Below are positions 46,821 to 56,590 of a stretch of DNA of 64,000 nt, in pieces. The stretch is from Vibrio maritimus (GTDB lineage Bacteria; Pseudomonadota; Gammaproteobacteria; Enterobacterales; Vibrionaceae): assembly GCA_000755425.1 (NCBI GenBank), contig BBMT01000014.1, positions 1-64,000 on the forward strand, given 5' to 3'. How positions within the stretch are numbered: the stretch's first letter is position 1; every line of letters starts with the position of its first letter. Both the position numbers and the translations under genes were made by a program. The notes below the pieces were generated by a model. It was not told the DNA's origin. It saw nothing but the letters and a program-made list of their open reading frames with translations, and made no database searches.

Positions 46821-48395
46821 ATGAACAAAGAAGCTATAACCACTTATATGAGTGACTTATCGCGCGCCATGCTGGCACCGATATATGTCCTTCCACTAGT
46901 GGGTTTTGTGATTGCTATCGGAGCGGCAACAACCAACCCTGGCATTGTCGAAGTACTGCCTTTCTTAGATGCCCCTTTCTTTAAAGGATGGGGGAAGTGT
47001 TGGTTTGGTCGACGCTGAGCGTTCTTATTAACCTGCATATCATCTTTGCTGTCGGTATTTCGATGGGGCTTGCGAAAAAAGACAAGCACCTCGCTGGCTT
47101 TAACGCGCTGATTATCTACTTCATCTACCTGTACACCATGCATACCTATATGAAGTTCAATGGTCTGCTATTGGATGGTGACTTAGGGGGCACCGGTCAG
47201 GCGAGCATCCTTGGTTTGCAAGTGGTCGATACGGGTATCTTCGTTGGTATGCTGATCGGTATTGTTAACGCCTACTTCCATAATAAATATAGCCAAAAAG
47301 TACTGAAAGGCGCGCTATCACTATACGGTGAATCTCGTCTGGTACTTATCATCATGATCCCAGTTGCGATTGGCCTTGGTATTCTGTTCACCCACATCTG
47401 GCCACCGGTTCAGCATGCTATCTTCGGCTTTGGCGAGAGCATTCGCGGCGCAGGTTCTATGGGCGTTGGCGTCTACGGTTTCCTAGAGCGCATCCTTATT
47501 CCAACTGGTCTTCACCACCTGCTTTGGGTACCAATGCACTTCTCTGATCTCGGTGGTTGTGCCATGGTGGCAGGTCAAAACTACTGCGGCATCGAGAACA
47601 TCTTCCTTGCTGAAATTGGTGACCCAGAGACGACGCGTCTTTCTAGCTCAATCGTGTTTGATTCACGCAGCCTAGTAAAAATCTTCGGTTTGACGGGTGC
47701 GGGTCTAGCCATGTACCACTGTGCTGACCAAGACAAGCGCGAAAAAGTGAAAGCGATTGTGTTCCCTGCAGTGCTGTCTTCTATTTTGGTGGGTGTTACT
47801 GAGCCGATTGAATTCTCATTCCTTTTCGTCGCGCCAATCCTGTTTGTTGTGCACGCTATCCTAACTGGCCTATTTATGGCTGTGTTGTCTCTGCTGGATG
47901 TCGTGGCGGTAGGTAAAGGTGGTCTTATCGACTTCATCGTTTACAACATCCCACTAGGTACAGACAAAACCGATTGGCCGATGTACGTGGCGATTGGTCT
48001 GGTTCAGCTAGCCGTGTACTACTTTGTGTTCCGCGCGCTGATCACGCACCTCAACCTGAAAACCATTGGTCGTGGTGAAGCTGAAATGAAGCTACAAACC
48101 AAAGAGACTACAAGAACCGCAACAAAACAGCGGCGATTGATAGCGCAGTGGGTGAGTTCAACTCGGTTGCTATCATTGAAGGTCTAGGTGGTAAAGATAA
48201 CATCGTTGATGTGCAAAACTGCTACACCCGCCTACGTGTGGAAGTTCGTGACCCATCTTTGGTGAACGAGGCGAAAATCCAAGAATCGAACCCTATGGGT
48301 CTGGTCAACAAAGGTCAAAACATTCAAATTATCTTCGGCAGTCACGTCGCATCCGTGCGCAAGAAGTGAATGAGTTCTTGGAGGCGATGGCGTAA
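46821..48395 (+). CDS. PTS EIICB transporter, alpha-glucoside/glucose type (three frame breaks)
   Basis: A membrane permease that phosphorylates an incoming glucoside. The EIIC domain spans about ten helices (MLAPIYVLPLVGFVIAIGAA; ILVGVTEPIEFSFLFVAP with the conserved GITEP-like motif). The EIIB domain carries the phosphorylated Cys in VQNCYTRLRVEV. Breaks near 46993, 48112 and 48358 each need one base. They join FFKGMGEVLVW, KNRNKTAAIDSAVGEFN and the natural end RQEVNEFLEAMA. Repaired length is 525 residues. No EIIA is present, so the general glucose EIIA is probably used. Divergent from gntR. Confidence 0.88.
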
Positions 48396-48420
48396 GCTTT
48401 CCCGCAATTATCTGAATATT

Positions 48421-48451
48421 AAAGCCGAATAGAAGTCTATTCGGCTTTTTT
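48421..48451. terminator. Terminator between the PTS gene and galU
   Basis: AAAGCCGAATAGA-AG-TCTATTCGGCTTT with a T run, between convergent genes. Confidence 0.9.
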
Positions 48452-48463
48452 GTTCGACTCGGA

Positions 48464-49393
48464 CTATGCCGCGATAGAACCCGCATCCTGAAACGGTCTG
48501 AGCGTCAGATAGTCTCCAAATGCGCCTTTAAGGTCTGGGTGTCTTAACCCAAATTCCACACACGCCTTCATGTAACCTAGTTTGTCACCACAGTCGTAAG
48601 AGACGCCCGTCATGTGGAAAGCATTGACCACTTCGGTTTTCATCAAGCTTTCAATCGCATCGGTAAGCTGGATTTCACCGCCGACACCCGCGGTCGTATG
48701 TTTTAGTTCGTGCCAAATGCTTGGCGATAACACGTAGCGGCCGACGATCGCCATGTTAGATGGCGCTTCATCGATAGCTGGCTTTTCTACTACGGCTTGC
48801 AGTGGTGTATGTTGACCGGCAAGGATCGCGGTGCCATTACAATCGGCAATGCCGTACTTATTGACCTCTTCTGGCGCGACCGGCTCAACCATGATGACGC
48901 TCTGTTGGCTTTGGTGGTAGCTGGTTAACATGTTGGCGAGGTTATTGTTGCTCTCTTTATTGTGTGCGCAGCTCAGCAGTACATCAGGCAGCAAAATTGC
49001 AAAGGGCTCTTCGCCAATGACTGGCTTTGCGCACAAAATCGCGTGGCCTAAACCTAGCGCCGTTCCTTGGCGCACTGTAGAGATGGTGACATCAGCAGGG
49101 CAGAGTGCACGCACTTGCTCAAGTAGCGTATCTTTGCCTTTTTGCTCCAGAATTTGCTCGAGCTCGAAGTTGCAATCGAAGTGATTTTCAATTGCTTGCT
49201 TGGAGGTGTGAGTCACCAGCACGATATCTTTGATGCCTGCCGACACGCACTCTTCAATGATGTATTGAATCAGAGGTTTATCAACTAGCGGTAGCATCTC
49301 TTTTGGGATTGCCTTGGTCGCGGGAAGCATGCGAGTACCAAGGCCGGCAACAGGGATAACGGCTTTGGTTACGGGGGTATTTGCGATTGTCAT
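48464..49393 (-). CDS. galU: UTP-glucose-1-phosphate uridylyltransferase
   Basis: GalU makes UDP-glucose for envelope polysaccharides and galactose use. The 309-residue protein has the nucleotide-binding AVIPVAGLGTRMLPATKAIP KEMLP signature at the N-terminus. It continues with DKPLIQYIIEECVSAGI, AILLPDVLL and VEKPAIDEAPSNMAIVGRY, and ends GDYLTLRPFQDAGS. Full length. The glycosyltransferase and acetyltransferase genes upstream may draw on UDP-sugars, though they need not be linked. Confidence 0.93.
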   Translation of the reverse strand: MTIANTPVTKAVIPVAGLGTRMLPATKAIPKEMLPLVDKPLIQYIIEECVSAGIKDIVLVTHTSKQAIENHFDCNFELEQILEQKGKDTLLEQVRALCPADVTISTVRQGTALGLGHAILCAKPVIGEEPFAILLPDVLLSCAHNKESNNNLANMLTSYHQSQQSVIMVEPVAPEEVNKYGIADCNGTAILAGQHTPLQAVVEKPAIDEAPSNMAIVGRYVLSPSIWHELKHTTAGVGGEIQLTDAIESLMKTEVVNAFHMTGVSYDCGDKLGYMKACVEFGLRHPDLKGAFGDYLTLRPFQDAGSIAA

Positions 49394-49473
49394 AATGTGT
49401 CCTTAGTTAAATTTCTATCCTTAGTGGTTGCCCAGAAGCGATGAAGGGGGGTTCGCTTCAGGACATGATGCAG

Positions 49474-50814
49474 CTAGGCGTTAATGTGATCAGCGTGAAC
49501 TTTGATCCAATCGCCAAAATGCAGCCGCAGCGTACAAAGCGTGATTTTCAAACATTCCTCAGCGACGACTAAAAGCAGGATGTACTCCAAGCGAATGTTG
49601 AGGGAGATAAACAACGCCGTGCACGGCAGTAAGAAGCCCCATTGGCAAAAAATATCGACCCACAAGCAGAACTTGGCGTCGCCGCCCGCACGCAGAATGC
49701 CCAAGATGAACATCATCGACAGCCCTTTAAAACTGATAGAGAGCAACATGACGTTGAACGCCAAATTGGCAGTGGTTTCACGATGCAAAGCTTGGTCAGT
49801 GATGAAGTCGATAATCAGCGGTTTTAAGGCAAACAGGGTTAGCGATAGCATCAGTCCGGTAAGCAGGCTCAGCGTGATATACCTTGGTATAAGCGCACGA
49901 ATGGTCTTAGTGTCCCTCTGTCCCGAGTGATTACCGATGATGACAGAGGCAGCAGTTGCGAAGCCGATGAGCAGTGCCAGTGTCAGCGACTCAATCGGTG
50001 CTAGGGCTCCAAGCGCTATTAGTAAGTCGTCGCTAGTTTTTCCCAGTAGTGCGTGAAAAACATACAGCCCAAACGACCAAATCACAGTGTTTAGCGCCGC
50101 AATCAGTGACAATTTGGCCACTACCTTACTATCGCGAAGTGATGTGACGGAGGCGATTTTGACCAGTTTTTGAATGGGAAACCAACGCTGACAATGGACG
50201 TAGCTAAGCAGCAACAAGGTCTCGATGCTGGCGGCAAGCAGAGTGCCATAAGCGACGCCTTTCATGCCATATTGTTCGATCAATAAGATATTGAAACCAA
50301 TGTTGAGAGCCACACCGATGAAGCTGATCACCGTAGCTGGCACCGGCTTAAACATAGTGCGCAGCACGGTCGCCGCGGTTAGCGCAATGGCAAACAGCAC
50401 TAAGGTCGGAGAAATGATCAGTAAATAGTCCGCGCCGCGCTCAAGAATGGTTGGGTTGGTGCTACCAAAAGCCATGATCGGTTGGCTTAGGAGTGCGAGG
50501 CTAACAGCACACAACAAGCCAACACCAATCGCAAGCCCGAGCATGATTAGCATGGCACGTATGAACTTGTCATTGACCTGCTTGTTAAAGCATTGAGCTA
50601 ATATTTGACCGCCACCCATAGATACGCCAATCACGCAAAAGCTGACGATCATCTGTGCTTTAGTGGCCAGCCCCAACGCTGCCATATCCAAAGGATTAAG
50701 TTGACCAAGCATCACGGTATCAACCATGCTTTTGCTTGAGAACAGCGCAGTTTGCAGCGTAACGGGTAGGGCAAGACTAAGCAGCGTGTGCAGCCAGCGG
50801 GGATTGACGCTCAT
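49474..50814 (-). CDS. MATE-family efflux transporter
   Basis: A 446-residue cation-coupled exporter with twelve predicted helices in two MatE halves. The first begins LHTLLSLALPVTLQTALFSS KSMVDTVMLGQL and includes GGGQILAQCFNKQ. The second includes IESLTLALLIGFATAASVIIGNHSGQ. Its start overlaps the end of the acetyltransferase gene by 38 bases, so expression is coupled. Partnered with a glycosyltransferase and an acetyltransferase, it could export their product; alternatively it may be a drug/sodium exporter. Confidence 0.9.
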   Translation of the reverse strand: MSVNPRWLHTLLSLALPVTLQTALFSSKSMVDTVMLGQLNPLDMAALGLATKAQMIVSFCVIGVSMGGGQILAQCFNKQVNDKFIRAMLIMLGLAIGVGLLCAVSLALLSQPIMAFGSTNPTILERGADYLLIISPTLVLFAIALTAATVLRTMFKPVPATVISFIGVALNIGFNILLIEQYGMKGVAYGTLLAASIETLLLLSYVHCQRWFPIQKLVKIASVTSLRDSKVVAKLSLIAALNTVIWSFGLYVFHALLGKTSDDLLIALGALAPIESLTLALLIGFATAASVIIGNHSGQRDTKTIRALIPRYITLSLLTGLMLSLTLFALKPLIIDFITDQALHRETTANLAFNVMLLSISFKGLSMMFILGILRAGGDAKFCLWVDIFCQWGFLLPCTALFISLNIRLEYILLLVVAEECLKITLCTLRLHFGDWIKVHADHINA

Positions 50815-51484
50815 GCTCAGCTCCTTGATCGAGTGTTTTCACGATTTTGGCAGGGTTGCCAAGAGCAATCGCGTTGTCTGGTACGTCGTGGTAAACCACA
50901 CTGTTGGCGCCGACAATGGCATTACGGCCGATACGAACGCCTTTCAAAATGGTTACGCCCATGCCAATCCACGCGCCATCTTCAATGGTCACAGGGGATG
51001 ACGGCGTACGTTCTACTTCGTCAGCCAAACCGCGGCCAACCACGGGGTGGCCACTGCAATCCATAATGGTAACGCGCGGGCCAAACATGATGTCGTTGCC
51101 AATAGTGACGCGCTCATAGCAGACAATATTGGTGCCTTGTAATATCACGTTGTTGCCGATGGTAATTTCCCCTGCGTTGCGATGGTTGGCTTTGACCAGT
51201 GTTAGTCTGACCGGCGAGTTCTCAAACCCCACTTCGTTTTCAGAATAGACTTGAGTGTTAGTGCCAATGCGAATACGGCCTTTGAAATCGTCTGCATTGA
51301 TAAGTGCTTTGGCGCGATCCATGTTGCCGTAGGTCTCATCGCGAACGAAGGTATAGCCAATATGGGGAACGCCAATCAGTTCCGTGTCGTCGCCGATGAT
51401 CACGTGATCTTCAAACTCAGGAAGAAAGGTCGCACGGGTTTGGTTTTTATCGATAGGGAGCAGGTTTTCATATATACAAGTCAT
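50777..51484 (-). CDS. Left-handed beta-helix (hexapeptide) O-acetyltransferase
   Basis: A 235-residue protein with hexapeptide repeats of the LbetaH fold (ITIGNNVILQGTNIVCYERV; IGNDIMFGPRVTIMDCSGHP; IGMGVTILKGVRIGRNAIVG) and the usual ending GNPAKIVK. The catalytic His is likely in DCSGHPVVG. The N-terminal 100 residues are extra compared with minimal maltose-acetyltransferase types. It lies between the glycosyltransferase gene (75 bases upstream) and the MATE gene, which overlaps it. It probably acetylates a sugar product of the cluster. Confidence 0.85.
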   Translation of the reverse strand: MTCIYENLLPIDKNQTRATFLPEFEDHVIIGDDTELIGVPHIGYTFVRDETYGNMDRAKALINADDFKGRIRIGTNTQVYSENEVGFENSPVRLTLVKANHRNAGEITIGNNVILQGTNIVCYERVTIGNDIMFGPRVTIMDCSGHPVVGRGLADEVERTPSSPVTIEDGAWIGMGVTILKGVRIGRNAIVGANSVVYHDVPDNAIALGNPAKIVKTLDQGAEHERQSPLAAHAA

Positions 51485-51559
51485 ACAACATCCTTGTGTT
51501 ATGTTGACTCACCTTCGTGGGGGCGAAGGTGAGTTTATCGGGTGACAGGTGTTTGGGAA

Positions 51560-52468
51560 TTAGTGAATATCGACGAAGTTTGAACGTCGGAATAATGGGT
51601 TTTCGTAAGGGCGATAGAGCTGAATGATTTTGTTCAGCGGCACACCGTCTTCACGATGATCGACATTGTAGAAACTGGTTTGCCAAATTTGGTATTTCTC
51701 ATGAATGCGTCTTGCGGCATCGTTGGAGTGATCGTCGCTGTCTGAGACTTCTTTCGGGTGAGGCCAGTGGAATGAACAGATGGTTTTGTTCATCATAAAT
51801 TGGTTCTTGTTGAGGAACAGACGGATACCTAAATCAACATCCTCGCCACCCCAAGTATTGAAGGATTCATCAAACAAGCCTGCTTTGATGAGTTCGCTGC
51901 GCTCGGCAGAGACGTGGCAGGTCCAAAATAGGTCAAATGGAGCAGGCCAGTCACCGATGTTTTCACCCATATCCTCATACTGTCTTTGACGAATGTCGTG
52001 AGCGCCTTGCTGCTTAAGGTGCAGTAAAGTTTTATCGATGTCGCTGGCGTTTAGGATGGGTTGTAATGACTCCAGTGTCTCTGCATCAACATCGAAACCA
52101 TATACATACCCAAGAACGGCAATCGGTGTTTTTGACGATTCGTGAACACGTAAATGCTCTTCAAGAGTAATGGTCGACAGCAACACGCCTGTATCGATGT
52201 AAACAATGTATTCACCCTCAGCCGCCATGGTGCCAATGTTGCGAGCTTTGCCGGCGCGAAATCCTTTGTCATGTTGCCAGAAATATTGAATGTTCAAGCG
52301 ATCTTTATAGCTTTCAGCAACTTGCTTACTGTTATCACGTCCGCCATCGTCGACGACAATGACCTCGAATAGTGCTTTGTCGAGTGTTTGCGACACCAGT
52401 GAGTCGAGTGTGTGAGCAAGTAGCTCTTGGCGATTGTACGTTGGAATAACAACACTGATTTTTCTCAT
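51560..52468 (-). CDS. Family 2 glycosyltransferase with galactosyltransferase-like C-terminal domain
   Basis: A 302-residue GT-A enzyme. The N-terminal fold ISVVIPTYNRQELLAHTLDS, donor residues IVVDDGGRDN and the metal-binding YIVYIDTGVLL (Asp-X-Gly variant of DXD) are followed by FNTWGGEDVDLGIRLFLNKN. The WGGED motif is typical of chondroitin-polymerase-like and beta-4-galactosyltransferase domains. GAGGGATGGGAA precedes the ATG at 52468. It heads a minus-strand trio with the acetyltransferase and MATE genes. The acceptor could be a glycan or a small molecule. Confidence 0.86.
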   Translation of the reverse strand: MRKISVVIPTYNRQELLAHTLDSLVSQTLDKALFEVIVVDDGGRDNSKQVAESYKDRLNIQYFWQHDKGFRAGKARNIGTMAAEGEYIVYIDTGVLLSTITLEEHLRVHESSKTPIAVLGYVYGFDVDAETLESLQPILNASDIDKTLLHLKQQGAHDIRQRQYEDMGENIGDWPAPFDLFWTCHVSAERSELIKAGLFDESFNTWGGEDVDLGIRLFLNKNQFMMNKTICSFHWPHPKEVSDSDDHSNDAARRIHEKYQIWQTSFYNVDHREDGVPLNKIIQLYRPYENPLFRRSNFVDIH

Positions 52469-52767
52469 TTCCCATCCCTCTAAAATGAAACTAGTTGCTA
52501 ATTTTGTACATGCATATTTTTTCGTGTTCAATATCGCAAATTGGATTTATTTTTCTTTGTAAAATATTGTTTCCAAATATTTCATTATTAAAAACAGTGG
52601 TTTAAGTGTGTTTTTATAATGTTTACTCTATTTTTTATTTCGTGAAGTGACTCGAATTATGTAATGAAAAAAGATCTGTTGTGACATTCATCACTGTTAT
52701 GTGTGAGTGGTAATTGATCGATGATGGTGATCGGGAAGGGGTTGTAGCACGTGATTGATTTATAAAC
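52469..52767. other. AT-rich promoter region of the GT2-acetyltransferase-MATE group
   Basis: About 300 bases, markedly AT-rich (long ATTTTT/TTTTAT tracts), without a gene. It lies between the trio's first start and the terminator of the next gene, so it should hold the trio's promoter. Such composition is typical of H-NS-silenced accessory DNA, though I cannot show this. Confidence 0.45.
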
Positions 52768-52799
52768 AAAAAAGCCGAAAGAGAGACTTTCGGCTTTTT
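52768..52799 (-). terminator. Terminator of the NRAMP-like gene
   Basis: AAAAAAGCCGAAAG-AGAGA-CTTTCGGCTTTTT lies just past the repaired stop at 52822 on the minus strand. Confidence 0.88.
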
Positions 52800-52821
52800 C
52801 TAATTTCTGAAAGAGAGTCGA

Positions 52822-54090
52822 TTACATCAACCATTTCCACCAAATAAAGACGGCAAGGAAACCAAATAGGTAAATAAGACCGATAATGGATAGCGCTTTG
52901 AGTTTACTGCCATTTGCAGCGCTTTTGGCAGGTCGGTTTTAGAGACCAAAATGTAGTTGAGTAGTGCAAATACCGGTGTGGTGACAAACGCCATGATCAT
53001 CGCAAAGTTAAGCATTGGCATCAGTGCTTTAGCAAAGAAAGCGATAATCGAAATAGCCGCAATCGACACCACGATGACCCATGCTTGGTAAGACTTCGGG
53101 TTCTCTTCAGTCTTGTTTTGAAGCAGGCGCTGTGACTCGGCAATTGCGCGCGAGTAGCCATCAATCACGGTAATGGTGCTGCCAAAAATACAGAAGAAGG
53201 CAATCACAGCGATCAGGTAGCGTGACCATTCACCAATAGTTGATGCGTACATGCCCACCAATTGATGGGAAAACCCAACTCCTGATGCGGACAGTTCAGT
53301 TCCCGAACCATGGATCACCAAAGCCCTAAGGCAACGAAGACTAGCGCCAATAGTGCAGTGCCGATGTAGCCAACATTAAAGTCGAACAGTGCCGACTGTG
53401 CGGTGACGTTTTGCTTTTTACACTGACTCTTAAGCCACATGGATGTGATGCTGGAGATCTCGATAGGCGCTGGCATCCAGCCCATGGTCACTACGATAAA
53501 GCCGATGGCGGCAATGGTCCATGGAGATGGGGCTTGATAGTCGGCAGGTGCGACGCTGCCGTTAGATGCCGCAATAATCACCGCTGTCACGGTTGCCACT
53601 GTCAATGTGGCCATAATCGCTTTGGAAAGTCCGTCGAGCGCTTTGTAGTGACCCGCGAATAAAATCCCAATACAGGTCACCAGCACAACACCGCAAAGGG
53701 CAAGCGAGGACAGCTCAAATGGTAAGAAATAGCCGAGCAAACTGGCGCTAAACAGCAGTAGAGCGGCAGTATTGACCACAGCAGAAACGACGGTAAGTAG
53801 CGTAAACACCCAAAGGTATCCACGACCTAATCCTTCATAGCCTTGAATCAGACTATTGCCTGTACCGACGGTGTACTGAACCCCAGCTCTAAAAAATGGG
53901 TATTTAAATAGGTTAACGAGCAAGATCAGTGCTGCGAGTTGCCAGCCATAGATGGCACCTGCTTTAGTCGAAGCGACAAGGTGAGAACCACCAACGGCGG
54001 CGGCTGCCATCATAATGCCTGGGCCAAGAGAACGTACTAAGTGAGATAAGCAGGGCGCGATGCTGGCGCTGAGGGGAGTGAAGTATCCAT
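52822..54090 (-). CDS. NRAMP-family metal-ion transporter-like protein (three frame breaks)
   Basis: A multi-helix inner-membrane transporter resembling bacterial NRAMP relatives. The first helix is LGPGIMMAAAAVGGSHLVAS, with TKAGAIYGWQLAALILLVNL next. The canonical DPGN metal-binding sequence is replaced by AAAVGGSH, so substrate may differ from Mn/Fe. AGGACTCCTGTC precedes an ATG at 54090 that reads MDTSLPSA. Single-base breaks near 54066, 53317 and 52922 interrupt it. Repair gives LGALVIHGSGTELSASG in the middle and an end of IYLFGFLAVFIWWKWLM, 423 residues in all. Monocistronic. Confidence 0.72.
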
Positions 54091-54401
54091 GACAGGAGTC
54101 CTTTATGATTATTATTCGTACTACAATCGCTGTAAAAAATACTTTACGAAACGATAAATAATTATTTTGACCCCTTCATTTCTACAGTAATCTCAGCAGG
54201 ATGCAACGCAACTGGAGACAAATGGAGCTTGGGTTTGGTCGGTATATCTATAAAGTGAGGTTAGGATGGTTTTTTGTGCTGATTATCTTGAGGTAGATAA
54301 TGCATCCTCATTGGAGGCTGGCAAAAAAGAGTAGGAAAAATATTGGAAGGTGTCGCGAACATAAAGGCTCGCGACGGTAGTAGTAAGGTGCTATCAAGCG
54401 A
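54091..54401. other. Intergenic region between the NRAMP-like and DMT genes
   Basis: About 310 bases without a gene. The right part has a GTCGCGA...TCGCGAC hairpin (about 54351-54375) without a T tract, near the DMT gene stop. The left part should carry the NRAMP-like promoter. Nothing else stands out. Confidence 0.5.
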
Positions 54402-55291
54402 TTAGGCTTTAGGTTTTCTCTTCAGCTGCTGCACAACCAGTCCAATCACAATCAACACTAAGCCGACAAGTGTCGATGGGTGGATCTCTTCACCGATAAC
54501 GGTGGCAAGCAGCATCAACGAGATAAATGGCGAAGCAAAGATCAGATTACTGATACGCGCCGTGTTTTGCGTCAGCTTCAAAGCACTCAGCCAAAGTACA
54601 AAGGTGATCCCCATTTCAAACAGACCCACATAGCTCACCGCTAGCCAGCCTTTTAGAGTGATGCTCGACCAAGCAGCGCCCTCATAGATCGCGACAGCGA
54701 AAGCAAATGGCAACGCCACCAAAAAGCCGAGCAGTACACCAACAACCGGATCGGCCGTGTTTTTGGTGTTCAGGATCCAATAGCCCGCCCATAACAAAGT
54801 AGAAAGCAGCGCTAGAGCCACGCCTGCTGGGCTATCGAATTGCAGCCCAAGCACATCCCCTTTAGTGGCGATGACCACCACACCTAAATAGCCGAGTGCA
54901 CACGCAAACCAGTCTTGCGGGCGGATTTTTTGTTTTAGGAACACGGCCGCCATTAAGGTTAACGTTATTGCCCAGCTGTAGTTGATAGGCTGGGCTTGCG
55001 ATGCTGGCAATAAGTCGTATGCCTTAAACAAAATGAGGTAATAGGCGAGTGGGTTGATGAGCCCAATAATAGGTAGTACCAAGGGTTGGAAAAAAACGTG
55101 GTTTTAAGTTGGGAAAGTGTTCCCTTTACTGCACAAACAACGACCAGAGCGATGGTTGAGGCAACCGATGCGGCGGCGACCATTTGTGCAGGGGTAAATT
55201 CAGCCAATGTGAGTTTAAATGCCGTCGCGACCGTGGACCACAGTAGGACAGCAGATAACCCAAACAGCAGGGCTTTGCGTTCGTTTTGCAT
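54402..55291 (-). CDS. DMT-superfamily (EamA) transporter (one frameshift)
   Basis: A ten-helix exporter with two EamA repeats: MQNERKALLFGLSAVLLWST begins the first and GVALALLSTLLWAGYWILNT the second. A seven-T homopolymer near 55093 should probably be eight. The repaired join reads TFFFQPLVLPIIGLINPLAY and gives 296 residues, the usual length. The C-terminus QQLKRKPKA is a typical basic tail. Substrate unknown. It is not part of the flagellar block that follows upstream. Confidence 0.85.
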
Positions 55292-55401
55292 GGAGAGTTA
55301 GCGTTAGGATGGAGTAAACAATGTCTGCATCTTACCAGTGAATGGCATTCTGAAAACAGCAGTTTGTGGTGACGAATCACACAAGATTGCAGCGAGCTCA
55401 A

Positions 55402-56140
55402 CTAAAGTGAGATCAGCGGTGGCAGCGGTGTCAGATCGATCAAAGGCGCTTGTTGCCATGAAGGTTCGCTGGCAAATAGCCATAAGGTATCGACGTGGTT
55501 TCCTTTGAGTGACGAAATGTCGACCAGACTCATCAAAGCGTAAAAGCGTCGCACATAGTGCACGGTCTCATTGGGCAGGGCGAGCTTTGAAAACTCACGA
55601 CTGCCCGCCTTGTTGATCGCGCGCTGCACTCGCCCTTCTCCCGCATTGTAGGCGGCCAGAGTTAGGTTAATATCACCGTCAAACTTGCGATATAAAAATG
55701 ACAGATATTGCATCGCAGCACGTGTGCTCGGCTCAATATCAAATCGCTGATCGAGGTTTTGGTCTACGGTTAACCCAAAGCGTTTGGCGGTGGCCGGCAT
55801 GAGTTGCCAAAGTCCTGCGGCTTTGGCTGGCGAGACCGCTTTGGGTTATAGGAAGATCCAGCATAGGCACCAACACTAAGCTTTCGGGTAGTGACCTTTT
55901 GCTCAGCTGTTTGAAGATCTCATCCACTAAAGGACTGAACTCTTCAAACTTTTTAGTGATATGGGTTTGATAGGGTTTTAACGTGGCGATGTGTGGTGCT
56001 ATGTCCGCTTGGGCAGGGGCGCCTTGGGACGGTTTGGCATAGCTTATGCTGTGCCCAAAGCACAGCAAACTTATCACTAGCAAAGCATACCAGTGAGGTC
56101 GGTTCCAATAACGGCTAAACCGCGCGAGCATGTTCCTCAT
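55402..56140 (-). CDS. Lytic-transglycosylase-like (SLT) protein next to lateral flagellar genes (two frame breaks)
   Basis: A 246-residue exported protein. The signal segment WYALLVISLLCFGHSISYA precedes LPESLVLVPMLD and, after repair, YNPKAVSPAKAAGLWQLMPA TAKRFGL and LAAYNAGEGRVQRAI, the SLT core. Two bases are missing close together near 55851 and 55862. In typical family members the first core motif ends in an ES dipeptide with the catalytic Glu; here the repaired text reads MLDLPYNP, so Asp may replace Glu. Its start overlaps flgN by 26 bases. That suggests peptidoglycan remodelling for flagellar rod passage. Confidence 0.8.
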
Positions 56141-56558
56141 AACTGTGCTGCTTTTGACCCGTCAACTCGCCGAGTAATTCTTGGAAAGCGGCGGAGCTTT
56201 GACCGTTGTTTTGGTTGTATTTTTGGCACTGTGCAATCAAGGATTCAAGGATGTGCCATTGTTTGCTCACGTTGTCTGACAGCTTTGCAGGCAGCGCTTT
56301 AATTAAGCGTTCAACCCCAGCTTGTGAACAGGGCAGTTTCAATTGGGTGAGTGCCTGACTTCGCTCGCTGGCATTGCGGCCAAGTTGATTCAATATTGGC
56401 AGTTGGCTCTGGATATTGTCGCTCAGCGATTCTCCATCGAACTTGAGGTACAAGGCTTTTTGATGCTGAAGTAGTGCGAGCAACTTTCGGTACAACTTAA
56501 TGTCTTCAGAAATGCTCAGCACGAACGTTTGTACTAGCTCAGTTTTCGATGCGGCCAT
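56115..56558 (-). CDS. flgN: Flagellar export chaperone FlgN (lateral type)
   Basis: FlgN escorts hook-associated proteins FlgK and FlgL to the export gate. The 147-residue all-helical protein has Leu/Gln-rich amphipathic stretches (IKLYRKLLALLQHQKALYLK; FQELLGELTGQ) typical of FlgN. Sequence conservation in this family is low, so identity leans on the flgM-flgN pairing. It starts 32 bases after flgM and overlaps the transglycosylase-like gene. Confidence 0.82.
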   Translation of the reverse strand: MAASKTELVQTFVLSISEDIKLYRKLLALLQHQKALYLKFDGESLSDNIQSQLPILNQLGRNASERSQALTQLKLPCSQAGVERLIKALPAKLSDNVSKQWHILESLIAQCQKYNQNNGQSSAAFQELLGELTGQKQHSYEEHARAV

Positions 56559-56590
56559 GGTCGGTTACTCCACTCAATGGGGTCGCTTGC

